A DNA stretch of 64,000 bases from Ferdinandcohnia salidurans (GCF_042680725.1 NZ_JBHUEK010000007.1:310001-374000), one strand, 5' to 3'; shown: positions 43,434 to 52,775, counted from the first letter of the stretch. Translations and numbers: made by a program. The notes: generated by a model from the letters alone, not told the origin.

Positions 43434-44903
43434 ATGAGTGCTACTTATGTTTGGTGGGGAATTGCCATTTATATTGTGATGTCAATTTTTATCGCCTATT
43501 TATCAAGAAGTGAAAAGCAAGTAAATATGGAGGGCTACTTTTTAGGGAACCGAAAAATGAACGGTTTTGTGTCCGCCTTAAGTTATAGCGCAACGACTTA
43601 TAGTGCTTTTATGATGGTTGGACTAGCTGGTTTAACCTATCGTGGTGGTGTAGGTGCATTAGGTTTTGAAATTGTTTATTTTATGGGGGTTACTCTTGTT
43701 GCATTTTTTGGACCTCGTTTTTGGATTGTCGGAAAGAAATTTGGCTATGTGACACCGTCTGAGATGTTAGGGGATCGTTACGATGATAAAAGGGTTGCGG
43801 CTATAATTTCGATTTCAAGCTGTATTTTTCTAATTCCATATAGCGCCGTTCAATTAGCGGGTGTGGGGTATTTATTACAAGGGATTACAAATGGGGAGAT
43901 AAGCTTCACTACTGGAGCGATTATTGCAACTATTTTAGCACTAATTTTTACATATATTTCTGGAATTCGCTCTGTCATGTGGACAGATTCCCTCCAGGCG
44001 CTTGTGATGATTGTTTCCTCGAGCCTAGTTGTTATTTTATTAGTAAATGCATTAGGTGGGTTTGGTAGCTTCTTCAACGAATTGCGGACAAGTCATCCAG
44101 ATTCATTAACAGTACCGGGGAATGGGTACTTTAGTTTCCCTACCTTTTTATCATTAACCATTCCATGGATTTTCTTCAGTCTTTCTAATCCTCAGGTGAG
44201 TCAGCGTTTATATATGCCTTCATCTTTAGGAAGTTTACGAAAAATGTTATTAGGTTTCCTCGTATTCGGCTTTATTTATACGATTGTATCGGTAATGTGG
44301 GGATATTCGGCGATTTTATTATTCCCAGGACTTGAGAATCCGGATGTAGCAACGCCTAATCTTCTATCTTCCGAACATGTTCCAGTCGTTTTAGGGGTGA
44401 TCGTCATGGTAGCGATTATGGCAGCAGCTATTTCTACAATCGATTCGATATTATTAACCCTTTCTTCTCTTTTTGCGAGAGATGTATATGGCATGTCCTC
44501 TAAAGCGAAGGATGAAAGACAACAATTAAAGGTAGGGAAAATCATTATTCCTGTCATCGCAATTCTCGCTTATGGATTCGCAGAATTACAATTAGATCTA
44601 ATTGCCGTTCTTTCTGTTGCATCGTCGGCAGGTTTAATCGTAGTGGTTCCAGCAATTATCGGAGCTTTCTTTTGGAAAAGAGGCACCGCAATAGGGGTTA
44701 TGACTAGTGTTACGATAAGTGGATTAGTTGTAATATTGCTTGAAGCTATGAAGTATAAACCATTTGGCTATGGGTCAGGTGTATGGGGACTGCTTCTTTC
44801 TATTGTGTTATTTGTAGGGGTGAGTCTTGCAACTAGACCACCTGAAAAGAAAGCGAATGAATTTTTATCGTATTTAAAAAGTGAACTTTCAAAAAATCAA
44901 TGA
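43434..44903 (+). CDS. Sodium:solute symporter (SSS family)
   Basis: 489 residues with about 12-13 transmembrane segments. It has the SSS-family core: ALSYSATTYSAFMMVGLAGL near residue 45, FGYVTPSEMLGDRYDDKRVA near 105, and AAISTIDSILLTLSSLFARDVY near 340, which contains the conserved Ser/Asp sodium-site helix. It is nearest in look to pantothenate/proline-type symporters, but the substrate cannot be fixed. A TTG at 43431 is an alternative start one codon upstream. It is coupled to the small membrane protein before it. Confidence 0.9.
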   Translation: MSATYVWWGIAIYIVMSIFIAYLSRSEKQVNMEGYFLGNRKMNGFVSALSYSATTYSAFMMVGLAGLTYRGGVGALGFEIVYFMGVTLVAFFGPRFWIVGKKFGYVTPSEMLGDRYDDKRVAAIISISSCIFLIPYSAVQLAGVGYLLQGITNGEISFTTGAIIATILALIFTYISGIRSVMWTDSLQALVMIVSSSLVVILLVNALGGFGSFFNELRTSHPDSLTVPGNGYFSFPTFLSLTIPWIFFSLSNPQVSQRLYMPSSLGSLRKMLLGFLVFGFIYTIVSVMWGYSAILLFPGLENPDVATPNLLSSEHVPVVLGVIVMVAIMAAAISTIDSILLTLSSLFARDVYGMSSKAKDERQQLKVGKIIIPVIAILAYGFAELQLDLIAVLSVASSAGLIVVVPAIIGAFFWKRGTAIGVMTSVTISGLVVILLEAMKYKPFGYGSGVWGLLLSIVLFVGVSLATRPPEKKANEFLSYLKSELSKNQ

Positions 44904-44911
44904 TTTAATTA

Positions 44912-44943
44912 GCAAACTAGTACTAGTACTGGTTTGTTTTTCT
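44912..44943 (+). terminator. Terminator after the symporter
   Basis: CAAACTAGTA-CTAG-TACTGGTTTG hairpin followed by TTTTTC. Confidence 0.85.
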
Positions 44944-44971
44944 TTATTAAGAAAATTTTAGGAGGTGAAAC

Positions 44972-44992
44972 TTGAATTTATTACTAATTTGA
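44972..44992 (+). CDS. Possible hydrophobic leader peptide upstream of ymfF
   Basis: Six codons from TTG, MNLLLI, then TGA. A strong AGGAGGTGAAAC ribosome binding site sits at ideal spacing, with no longer gene behind it. The codons TTA-TTA-CTA-ATT (three Leu and one Ile) recall amino-acid attenuation leaders, but no clear terminator/antiterminator pair follows before ymfF. It is short enough to be chance. Confidence 0.35.
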   Translation: MNLLLI

Positions 44993-45083
44993 GGTTATAG
45001 TGATTCTAAGATTAAAAATTAGTTTTGGTTAAAATATAGCCATATAGTGTTTTGCTATGACCAAAAAGGAGGCTATGTATAAG

Positions 45084-46364
45084 ATGTTTTTATTGGATGA
45101 AAATGAGCATAAATTAAACGGCTTCACGCTCCATACGGTTAAAACAGATAAATTTAAAACGAATACAATTGTACTTAGAATGAAAGCCCCGCTGGAAGAG
45201 GAATATGTTACCCAAAGAGCATTACTTCCATATGTATTGCAAAGTGAAACACCTAGCTACCCCTCAACAACGAGTTTGCGCTCCTATTTAGATGAATTAT
45301 ATGGTGCTGTATTATATGTGGATCTAGCAAAAAAAGGGGAACACCATATTATTACTTTTTTCGTGGAAATAGCAAATGAGTTATTTTTAAAAGATCAATC
45401 ACCTTTGCTAGACAAAGCAATCACCTTGTTGCAGGAAATTGTACTATCTCCTGTAACAGAAAATGGCGCTTTTAAAAGCAAAGTCGTGGAAAAAGAAAAA
45501 CGAAGCCTTAAACAACGAATTCAAGCTGTCTATGATGATAAAATGAGATATTCAAATTTACGTTTAGTTGAAGAAATGTGTAAGGATGAGCCTTATCACC
45601 TTCATGTGAATGGAAGAATTGAAGATCTAGACAGTATTTCTGCAGAAACTCTCTATAATTATTATCAAAAAGCATTGGCTGAAGATGAAATTGATCTATA
45701 TATTATCGGAAACATTGAACCTGATAAAGTAAAAGAAGTGGTCTCATCAACATTTACGTTTTCTGAGCGTAGCACACGTCCACAAATTGAATCGAAAACC
45801 AAGCAGGTTGAAAAAGTGAATGAAGTAATCGAAAACCAAGATGTAAAACAAGGTAAGCTCAATATCGGCTATCGAACAAATACAACTTATAGTGCCCCAG
45901 ACTATGATGCTCTTCAAGTGTTTAACGGAATTTATGGTGGTTTTTCACACTCAAAATTATTTATAAATGTTCGAGAAAAAGAAAGCCTTGCATACTATGC
46001 AGCATCAAGGGTGGAAAGTCATAAGGGTCTTCTGATGGTGATGTCCGGGATTGATGTAAATAATTATGATCGAGCAGTAACCATTATCAAAGAACAAATG
46101 AAAGCAATGATTGATGGAGATTTTACAGAGGATATCCTAGCTCAAACAAAAGCCGTCATTCGAAATCAGTTACTTGAAACAATCGATACATCCCGTGGTA
46201 TCGCTGAAGTTTTATATCATAATGTTATTTCACAGAAGTCAAGAAAGCTTGAGGATTGGATAGCTGGAATTGAAGCAGTCACAAAGGAGGAAGTAGTCAA
46301 TGTTGCCAAGAAAGTCGAACTTGATACGATTTACTTCCTTACTGGATTGGAGGGGCGGTCATAA
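45084..46364 (+). CDS. ymfF: YmfF, M16-like protein lacking the zinc motif (EF-P modification associated)
   Basis: 426 residues. It has the M16 peptidase fold along its length (LRSYLDELYGAVLYVDL; VFNGIYGGFSHSKLFINVRE; KESLAYYAASRV) but no HxxEH zinc motif in the N-terminal half, so it is a non-catalytic partner of YmfH, encoded next with a 1-nt overlap. The pair is annotated as associated with 5-aminopentanol modification of EF-P together with YmfI. The start is uncertain: AAGGAGG at 45066 best serves the ATG at 45084; ATGs at 45075 and 45057 are alternatives. Confidence 0.88.
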   Translation: MFLLDENEHKLNGFTLHTVKTDKFKTNTIVLRMKAPLEEEYVTQRALLPYVLQSETPSYPSTTSLRSYLDELYGAVLYVDLAKKGEHHIITFFVEIANELFLKDQSPLLDKAITLLQEIVLSPVTENGAFKSKVVEKEKRSLKQRIQAVYDDKMRYSNLRLVEEMCKDEPYHLHVNGRIEDLDSISAETLYNYYQKALAEDEIDLYIIGNIEPDKVKEVVSSTFTFSERSTRPQIESKTKQVEKVNEVIENQDVKQGKLNIGYRTNTTYSAPDYDALQVFNGIYGGFSHSKLFINVREKESLAYYAASRVESHKGLLMVMSGIDVNNYDRAVTIIKEQMKAMIDGDFTEDILAQTKAVIRNQLLETIDTSRGIAEVLYHNVISQKSRKLEDWIAGIEAVTKEEVVNVAKKVELDTIYFLTGLEGRS

Positions 46365-47650
46365 TGGATAAAATCACATTTGATCAACTTCAAGAGGTTC
46401 TTTTTCACGAGAAACTTGATAATGGTCTTAACGTCTACATCCTTCCGAAAAAAGGATTTAATAAAACATATGCAACCTTCACGACTAATTATGGTTCAGT
46501 TGATAACCAATTTGTACCATTAGGGAAGAATGAATTAACGACAGTTCCTGATGGGATTGCTCATTTTTTAGAGCACAAGTTATTTGAAAAAGAAGATGGA
46601 GATGTGTTTCAGGACTTTAGTAAACAAGGTGCCTCTGCGAATGCTTTCACATCATTTACTAGAACAGCCTATCTTTTTTCGAGTACATCCAATGTTGAAC
46701 TAAATCTAGAAACATTAATTGACTTTGTCCAAAGTCCTTATTTTACAGAAAAAACAGTTGAAAAAGAAAAAGGAATCATCGGTCAAGAAATTACAATGTA
46801 CGATGATAACCCTGACTGGAGACTTTATTTCGGTGTAATTGAAAATATGTACAAAAATCATCCGGTCCGAATTGATATTGCTGGAACAATTGATTCCATT
46901 GCCAAAATTACAAAAGATATGCTCTACGAATGCTATGAAACCTTTTATCATCCGAGTAATATGGTTCTATTTGTTGTTGGTCCGATTGACCCGGAAAAAA
47001 TTATGGCGCAAATCAAATCTAATCAAGCCAAAAAAGATTATCAGGACCAGTCTGAAATCAAACGCCATTTCGAGGACGAACCAATTGAAGTAAACGAAAA
47101 GAAGAAAGTACTAGAAATGAACGTCCAATCTTCAAAGTGTATGGTTGGTGTGAAGGCTCTAAATCCTTCACGTAAAGGTGACGAATTACTTAAACAAGAA
47201 TTATCGATGACGATTCTCTTGGATTGGCTTTTTGGAAAAAGTTCCAAGCATTATCAGGCATTGTATGATGAAGGCTTAATTGATGATACTTTTTCATATG
47301 ATTACACGGAAGAACAAGGATTTGGTTTTGCGATTGTGGGAGGAGATACCTCAAATCCCGATGAATTATCAGCAAAATTACGAAATATTATGCTCTCAAG
47401 TAAAAAACAAGGGATCACTTCAGAAGAATTGGACCGTGTTAAAAAGAAAAAGATTGGAGCATTTTTACGTTCCTTAAACTCACCAGATTATATTGCAAAC
47501 CAGTTTACAAGATATGCATTTAATGATATGAATTTATTTGACGTCGTTCCTGTAATGGAAAGTATAACTGTTGATGATATAACGAAAACTGGAAATGAAA
47601 TTTTCGATGAAATTAGAATGACGGAGTGTCAGGTAATACCTAAAAAGTAG
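46364..47650 (+). CDS. ymfH: YmfH, M16 zinc peptidase (EF-P modification associated)
   Basis: 428 residues. Zinc motif HxxEH is present in IAHFLEHKLFEKEDGDVF near residue 66, with the downstream Glu in KGIIGQEITMYDD. It is the catalytic half of a heteromeric M16 pair with YmfF. The start ATG overlaps the ymfF stop (TAATG). In B. subtilis the neighbouring ymfI is required for maturation of the EF-P modification; the role of the peptidase pair is less clear. A terminator follows. Confidence 0.92.
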   Translation: MDKITFDQLQEVLFHEKLDNGLNVYILPKKGFNKTYATFTTNYGSVDNQFVPLGKNELTTVPDGIAHFLEHKLFEKEDGDVFQDFSKQGASANAFTSFTRTAYLFSSTSNVELNLETLIDFVQSPYFTEKTVEKEKGIIGQEITMYDDNPDWRLYFGVIENMYKNHPVRIDIAGTIDSIAKITKDMLYECYETFYHPSNMVLFVVGPIDPEKIMAQIKSNQAKKDYQDQSEIKRHFEDEPIEVNEKKKVLEMNVQSSKCMVGVKALNPSRKGDELLKQELSMTILLDWLFGKSSKHYQALYDEGLIDDTFSYDYTEEQGFGFAIVGGDTSNPDELSAKLRNIMLSSKKQGITSEELDRVKKKKIGAFLRSLNSPDYIANQFTRYAFNDMNLFDVVPVMESITVDDITKTGNEIFDEIRMTECQVIPKK

Positions 47651-47659
47651 TAAATGCTT

Positions 47660-47689
47660 AAGCATCCTTTACCAAAAGGATGCTTTTTT
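47660..47689 (+). terminator. Terminator after ymfH
   Basis: AGCATCCTTT pairs with AAAGGATGCT around ACCA, then TTTTT. Confidence 0.88.
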
Positions 47690-47703
47690 AAGGGGAAATG
47701 AAT

Positions 47704-48429
47704 ATGAAGAAATACGCATTAATTACAGGTGCCAGTGGAGGAATCGGAAGCGCTATTGCAAAAGAAGTTGCCAGTTTAGGTTATTCGTTATACCTACATT
47801 ACAACGAAAATGAAAAGGCGGTAAAAAATTTAGCGGAAGACTTGGTTAGTAAAGGTGTAGAATCATATCTCGTAAAAGCTGATTTAAGTCAAAAAGACGG
47901 TGTGGAATCTGTGGTTACTCAATTAAAGCACCCAATTGACACAATAGTTCATAATTCAGGGAAAAGCGTGTTTGGACTAATGACTGATTTTAATCAAAAG
48001 ACGGTTGATCAAATGGTGCAGCTCCATGTAAGTACACCTTATATGTTAACGCAAGCCCTTCTTCCTACTATGATTACGAAAAAAAGTGGGAATATCATCG
48101 TTATTTCATCCATTTGGGGATTAACAGGAGCATCTTGTGAAGTGCTTTATTCCATGGTAAAGGGAGGTCAACTCTCGTTTGTAAAAGCATTAGCAAAGGA
48201 AGTTGCGTTAAGTGGAATACGAGTGAATGCGGTCGCACCCGGTGCGATCAATACAAATATGCTCCAGGAGTTCACTGAAGAAGACTTACAAGGTATAAGT
48301 GAAGAGATCCCAATGGGGAGAATTGGCGAACCAATTGAGGTAGCAAATACAGTTGGATTTTTACTCTCCGACAAAGCCTCTTATATAACTGGACAAGTTT
48401 TGTCTGTAAATGGTGGTTGGCATTGTTAG
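47704..48429 (+). CDS. ymfI: YmfI, EF-P 5-aminopentanone reductase (SDR family)
   Basis: 241 residues. Short-chain dehydrogenase: NAD(P) motif ALITGASGGIGSAIAKEV, Asn in IVHNSGKS, catalytic Ser in IVISSIWG, and a YSMVK catalytic Tyr-Lys pair near residue 150 (Tyr at the start of YSMVKGG). In B. subtilis YmfI reduces the 5-aminopentanone group on Lys32 of EF-P, and its loss impairs swarming. The ATG at 47704 has better spacing to AAGGGGAA than the one at 47698. Confidence 0.92.
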   Translation: MKKYALITGASGGIGSAIAKEVASLGYSLYLHYNENEKAVKNLAEDLVSKGVESYLVKADLSQKDGVESVVTQLKHPIDTIVHNSGKSVFGLMTDFNQKTVDQMVQLHVSTPYMLTQALLPTMITKKSGNIIVISSIWGLTGASCEVLYSMVKGGQLSFVKALAKEVALSGIRVNAVAPGAINTNMLQEFTEEDLQGISEEIPMGRIGEPIEVANTVGFLLSDKASYITGQVLSVNGGWHC

Positions 48430-48535
48430 TTTTTTTAATAAGTGCAAATGAGAAAACGCGACATAAATTTCAATGAATAATTTAGCTTGCAATCGACAAA
48501 CTAACATTGTATTAACCTTATAAGGAGGGTCACTT

Positions 48536-48778
48536 ATGTCAGTACTAGACAATTTTGAAGAGTGGAAAGATTTTTTAGGTGATCGCTTGCAGCATGCTAA
48601 ATCTGAAGGAATGGACCAACAAGTTATCAGTAATATGGCTCAACAATTAGGTGATTACCTAGCTAATGAAGTAGAGCCAAAAAATGCTCAGGAAAAAGTA
48701 TTACGGGACCTCTGGACCGTTGCTTCTGAAGAAGAGCAACAAGCGATTGCAAATGTAATGATTAAACTTGTCCAATAG
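48536..48778 (+). CDS. ymfJ: YmfJ, DUF3243 protein
   Basis: 80 residues, acidic and helical: MSVLDNFEEWKDFLGDRLQH, then NMAQQLGDYLANEVEPKNAQ and LRDLWTVASEEEQQAIANVM. It matches the DUF3243 family found next to ymfK in Bacillus. No catalytic motif or membrane segment is seen, and the function is unknown. It is preceded by ATAAGGAGGG and closed by a terminator. Confidence 0.9.
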   Translation: MSVLDNFEEWKDFLGDRLQHAKSEGMDQQVISNMAQQLGDYLANEVEPKNAQEKVLRDLWTVASEEEQQAIANVMIKLVQ

Positions 48779-48798
48779 GTTTGGTAGTAGATGAATGT

Positions 48799-48822
48799 AG
48801 AGAGGATTTTCCTCTCTTTTTT
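48799..48822 (+). terminator. Terminator after ymfJ
   Basis: AGAGAGG-ATTTT-CCTCTCT hairpin followed by TTTTT. Confidence 0.88.
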
Positions 48823-48952
48823 ATTTAAGTAAATTTCCCTCAAATTTTTTATACCCCTCTATAAAATATGAATTGATTAGTTTATAATAATAATGATGCA
48901 ATATTTCATAGTTGGAAATTTTAACCACTGATTGTATGAGGGGCTGGGACAC

Positions 48953-49738
48953 TTGGAGAAAAAAGAGTGGTATTTGGAATATGAAATAGCAAAAAATCGC
49001 CCAGGACTCCTAGGGGATATTTCTTCCTTACTAGGAATGCTTTCGATAAATATTGTTACAATAAATGGTGTAGACGATCGCAGAAGGGGCATGCTTTTAT
49101 TAAGTGATAGCAATGAGCAAATTGAGAGACTTGAATCAATTTTACATACAATGGATACGATAACCGTTACAAAGCTTAGGGAACCGAAGCTTCGTGATAA
49201 GCTTGCTGTTAGACATGGACGATATATTCAACGTGACGCTGATGATAAAAAAACTTTCCGTTTTACGCGTGATGAATTGGGGCTGCTTGTTGATTTCATG
49301 GCAGAGCTGATTAAGCAAGAGGGTCATAAGTTAATTGGAATTCGGGGTATGCCAAGGGTTGGTAAAACCGAATCAGTTGTTGCTGCTAGTGTTTGTGCGC
49401 ATAAAAAGTGGTTGTTTGTGTCATCGACATTATTGAAACAAACGATGCGAAATGAATTAATCCAGGATGAATATAATGCTGATAATCTTTTTATTATTGA
49501 TGGCATTGTTTCAACAAGAAGGGCAACTGAAAGGCATCTACAGCTTGTTAGGGAAATTATGAGACTGCCCGCTGTTAAATTAGTCGAGCATCCGGATATA
49601 TTTGTACGTCATACAGAGTATACGTTGAATGATTTTGACTATATTATTGAACTTCGAAATAATCCTGAAGAGGAAATTACATACGATATAGAAGACCAAC
49701 AGTTTTCTAGTTCTGATTTTTCCGGTTTTAATTTTTGA
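48953..49738 (+). CDS. ymfK: YmfK, DUF3388 protein with ACT-like N-terminus and P-loop
   Basis: 261 residues. The first 75 residues look like an ACT domain (YEIAKNRPGLLGDISSLLGM). A P-loop-like GIRGMPRVGKTES lies near residue 137, followed by an ATPase-like region with LFIIDGIVST. I place the start at TTG 48953, 9 nt after GAGGGG, because it gives the family start (M)EKKEWYLEYEI. The family is restricted to Bacilli; the combination suggests a ligand-sensing NTPase, but no role is established. Confidence 0.88.
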   Translation: MEKKEWYLEYEIAKNRPGLLGDISSLLGMLSINIVTINGVDDRRRGMLLLSDSNEQIERLESILHTMDTITVTKLREPKLRDKLAVRHGRYIQRDADDKKTFRFTRDELGLLVDFMAELIKQEGHKLIGIRGMPRVGKTESVVAASVCAHKKWLFVSSTLLKQTMRNELIQDEYNADNLFIIDGIVSTRRATERHLQLVREIMRLPAVKLVEHPDIFVRHTEYTLNDFDYIIELRNNPEEEITYDIEDQQFSSSDFSGFNF

Positions 49739-49837
49739 ATTTATTAATCGATTAATCCTTTACTGAAAAAGAGAAAAATGCTAGTATTATGAACGCGAAT
49801 AGACCAATAGGTATCCCGGAATTGGTAGGTGAAAAAA

Positions 49838-50746
49838 ATGACTGAATTAGGATCTCGGCTTAAAGAAGCAAGAGAGCATAAAGATTTAAGCCTTGATGAT
49901 TTACAGCAAATTACAAAAATCCAAAAAAGGTATTTGGTTGGGATTGAAGAAGGAAATTATAATGTTATGCCAGGTAAATTCTATGTCCGTGCATTCATTA
50001 AGCAATATGCTGAGGCTGTGGGACTTAACCCTGAAGAATTATTTGAAGAGTACAAGTCAGAAATTCCTGGTACAAATAACGATGAAATTCCTGAACAAAT
50101 ATCAAGAGTGCAATCAAGAAGACAAATTTCTACAACAAATTCGAAAATTGTTGATAAAGTACCAATCATCATATTGGCTCTTTTTCTTCTTGGTGGTGCA
50201 ATGACAATCTACTGGTTTGTTTCTAAAAAGGATGTTGCCGAAGAACCAGAAACACAACTAGAGAGTCAGGAAACGGAATACGACGAATCAAATGAACCAC
50301 CTCCTGTTCAAGATCAACAAAAAGAAGAGCCGAAAGAAGGGGAGCAGGTAGCCGGTGAAACGGATAATACCCCTACAGAAGAAGAGGAACCTGTGGAAGA
50401 AACTCCTGCTCAGGAGCTTATAGAGGTTGAAAAAGGTTCCAGTACTGCAACCTTTGAGTTGAAAAATGCAGATTCATTTAAGGTGAAAGTAACGGCGGCA
50501 GATGCTGGTCAATCTTGGGTCACACTTCAAAATCGCCAAAACGAAAGATTTATTTATGATACCATTGCGAATGGCGCAACTAAAGAGGTTGATTTAACAA
50601 ATCAAACTGAAGTGATTTTAACAGTTGGAAGGTCCTCTGATCTTCAAGTCGAAATCAATGGAGAGCCTTTTACGTATCCATTTGATACGGGCCAGATTGT
50701 TCGTCAAATTATTACGATAAAGTATACTCAAGGAACTGAAGAATAA
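49838..50746 (+). CDS. rodZ: RodZ-type cytoskeletal membrane protein (YmfM)
   Basis: 302 residues. An N-terminal helix-turn-helix domain (LGSRLKEAREHKDLSLDDLQ, KFYVRAFIKQYAEAVGL), one transmembrane helix at about residues 110-130 (VPIIILALFLLGGAMTIYWF), a long Glu/Pro/Gln-rich extracellular linker and a C-terminal DUF4115 domain. RodZ links MreB filaments to the wall synthesis machinery. The ATG at 49838 follows GGTAGGTGAAAAA. It is next to pgsA and cinA, the usual Bacillus order. Confidence 0.93.
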   Translation: MTELGSRLKEAREHKDLSLDDLQQITKIQKRYLVGIEEGNYNVMPGKFYVRAFIKQYAEAVGLNPEELFEEYKSEIPGTNNDEIPEQISRVQSRRQISTTNSKIVDKVPIIILALFLLGGAMTIYWFVSKKDVAEEPETQLESQETEYDESNEPPPVQDQQKEEPKEGEQVAGETDNTPTEEEEPVEETPAQELIEVEKGSSTATFELKNADSFKVKVTAADAGQSWVTLQNRQNERFIYDTIANGATKEVDLTNQTEVILTVGRSSDLQVEINGEPFTYPFDTGQIVRQIITIKYTQGTEE

Positions 50747-50747
50747 C

Positions 50748-50776
50748 AAAAGTCATCATTATGATGGCTTTTTGTT
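50748..50776 (+). terminator. Hairpin terminator after rodZ
   Basis: AGTCATCA-TTA-TGATGGCT stem followed by TTTTGTTT. Confidence 0.8.
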
Positions 50777-50836
50777 TCGTATAAATGGTATTATCACTAT
50801 TATAAGAATTTTAGTAAATGTTGGAGGTATAAGATT

Positions 50837-51415
50837 GTGAATTTACCAAATAAGATTACGGTAGCAAGAATTTGCTTAATTCCACTTTTTTTAATTGTTA
50901 TGTTTGTTCCGTTTGGCTGGGGTGATGTTTCGATTGGCTCTATGTCCATTCCCGTTGCCCATTTAGTAGGAGCGATTATTTTTATTGTTGCTTCTAGCAC
51001 TGATTGGATTGACGGTCATTTGGCAAGAAAGCATAATTTAGTAACAAACCTTGGAAAGTTTTTAGACCCTCTTGCAGATAAGCTACTTGTATCAGCTGCA
51101 TTAGTTAGTTTAGTTCAGTTTGGACTAGCACCTGCCTGGATGGTTGTTATTATTATAAGTAGGGAATTTGCGGTAACTGGCTTACGTTTATTACTAGCCG
51201 AGGGTGGAGAGGTTTCAGCAGCAAAAATGCTCGGGAAAATTAAAATGTGGGCTCAAGTAGTAGCTGTTTCTGCATTATTATTACATAACTGGCCGTTTGA
51301 ATATCTTTCTATCCCATTTGACATGATTGCACTCTGGGTAGCAGTTATATTTACAATTGTGTCTGGTTGGGATTATTTTGCGAAAAACAAAGGTGTCTTT
51401 GCAAACTCTAAATAG
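50837..51415 (+). CDS. pgsA: Phosphatidylglycerophosphate synthase
   Basis: 192 residues from a GTG start after GGAGGTATAAGATT. The CDP-alcohol phosphotransferase signature is complete: DWIDGHLARKH with the following G and two Asp in NLGKFLDPLADKL (residues about 55-80). There are several membrane helices. It transfers glycerol phosphate to CDP-diacylglycerol, the product of CdsA (6175), in the essential route to phosphatidylglycerol. Confidence 0.97.
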   Translation: MNLPNKITVARICLIPLFLIVMFVPFGWGDVSIGSMSIPVAHLVGAIIFIVASSTDWIDGHLARKHNLVTNLGKFLDPLADKLLVSAALVSLVQFGLAPAWMVVIIISREFAVTGLRLLLAEGGEVSAAKMLGKIKMWAQVVAVSALLLHNWPFEYLSIPFDMIALWVAVIFTIVSGWDYFAKNKGVFANSK

Positions 51416-51432
51416 GATGGTGTGGTTCTTCA

Positions 51433-52680
51433 ATGAATGCTGAAATAATTGCTGTAGGTTCTGAGCTTCTTTTAGGTCAAATCGCAAATACGAATGCGCA
51501 GTTTCTTTCCAAACAGCTTGCTGAGCTTGGAATCAATGTGTATTACCATACAGTTGTTGGTGATAATCCCAACCGTTTAGAGGATGCAATAAAAATCTCT
51601 CAATCTCGTTCAGATTTAATCATTTTTACTGGTGGTTTAGGGCCTACAAAGGATGATTTAACAAAAGAAACAATTGCAAGGGTAGTAGGTAAACAGCTTG
51701 TATTTGATGAAGCTGCCTTACGGAGTATTGAAGATTACTTTAAGAAAACCAATCGCCATATGACCGAGAATAATAAAAAACAAGCACTTGTACTTGAGGG
51801 TTCTGAAATCCTTCCAAATGACCATGGGATGGCTCCTGGAATGGGATTTGAAGTTGATAAGATTACATATATGCTCTTTCCTGGACCACCAAAAGAGCTG
51901 AATCCGATGTTCCTCTCTTACGGTGGACCATTCTTATTAAAATCACTTGGTGTAGTAGAGCGAATTGAATCTAGGGTGCTGCGTTTCTTCGGGATTGGAG
52001 AATCACAACTTGAAACAGAGATTGAGGATTTAATTGACAATCAAACAAACCCTACAATTGCCCCATTAGCTGGCGATGGTGAAGTTACACTTAGACTTAC
52101 AGCAAAACATAACTCGCTTGATGTTGCAAATCAACTACTAGATCGTACCGAGGCTGAAATAGTAAAAAGAGTAGGTAAGTTCTTATACGGGTATGACTCG
52201 ACTTCACTTGTTAATGAACTCATGAATATGCTTAAAACTTCAAAGCTTACAATTGCGAGTGCGGAAAGCTTAACGGGTGGTTTATTTTCTGAGGAGCTCA
52301 CCAATCTAGCGGGTTCGTCAGCAGTTGTGAAGGGTGGCATAGTTTGCTATACAAACGAAGTGAAAGAACATGTGCTTCATGTTAAGAAAGAAACCCTAGA
52401 TACAGATGGGGCTGTTAGCAGTTCTACAGCAGAACAGCTAGCGGAGAACGTAAAGAAACTTTTAAAATCCGATATAGGGATTAGTTTTACAGGTGTAGCA
52501 GGTCCAAGTGAGTCGGAAGGAAAGCCAGTAGGGACAGTGTATATTGGGATTTCTTATTTAGATCAACCGACTAAGGTATTTCCGTTGCAATTAGCCGGTT
52601 CCCGTCAAGGTATTCGAGCTAGAACGGTTAAATATGGTTTTTATTATTTACTGCAATTATTAAATGAACAGAAAAACTGA
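51433..52680 (+). CDS. cinA: CinA, competence/damage-inducible protein (NMN amidohydrolase-like)
   Basis: 415 residues. The N-terminal MoCF-like domain (MNAEIIAVGSELLLGQIANT; IIFTGGLGPTKDDLTKE) is joined to a C-terminal CinA domain (IASAESLTGGLFSEELTNLA; ISFTGVAGPSESEGKPVGTV), which in other bacteria deamidates NMN. In many Gram-positives cinA is induced in competence and is co-transcribed with recA. Here a terminator and two accessory loci separate cinA from recA by about 2.2 kb. Confidence 0.95.
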   Translation: MNAEIIAVGSELLLGQIANTNAQFLSKQLAELGINVYYHTVVGDNPNRLEDAIKISQSRSDLIIFTGGLGPTKDDLTKETIARVVGKQLVFDEAALRSIEDYFKKTNRHMTENNKKQALVLEGSEILPNDHGMAPGMGFEVDKITYMLFPGPPKELNPMFLSYGGPFLLKSLGVVERIESRVLRFFGIGESQLETEIEDLIDNQTNPTIAPLAGDGEVTLRLTAKHNSLDVANQLLDRTEAEIVKRVGKFLYGYDSTSLVNELMNMLKTSKLTIASAESLTGGLFSEELTNLAGSSAVVKGGIVCYTNEVKEHVLHVKKETLDTDGAVSSSTAEQLAENVKKLLKSDIGISFTGVAGPSESEGKPVGTVYIGISYLDQPTKVFPLQLAGSRQGIRARTVKYGFYYLLQLLNEQKN

Positions 52681-52693
52681 TTTTTCACTTTTA

Positions 52694-52724
52694 CAAGATG
52701 ATCCTGGTGGATCGTCTTTTTTTT
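52694..52724 (+). terminator. Terminator after cinA
   Basis: Ten-base-pair stem AAGATGATCC / GGATCGTCTT around TGGT, then a T run. Confidence 0.9.
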
Positions 52725-52775
52725 ATAGAATCAAATGGGGTAATATATAGAGAAAAAGATGAAGGAGAAAAGACA

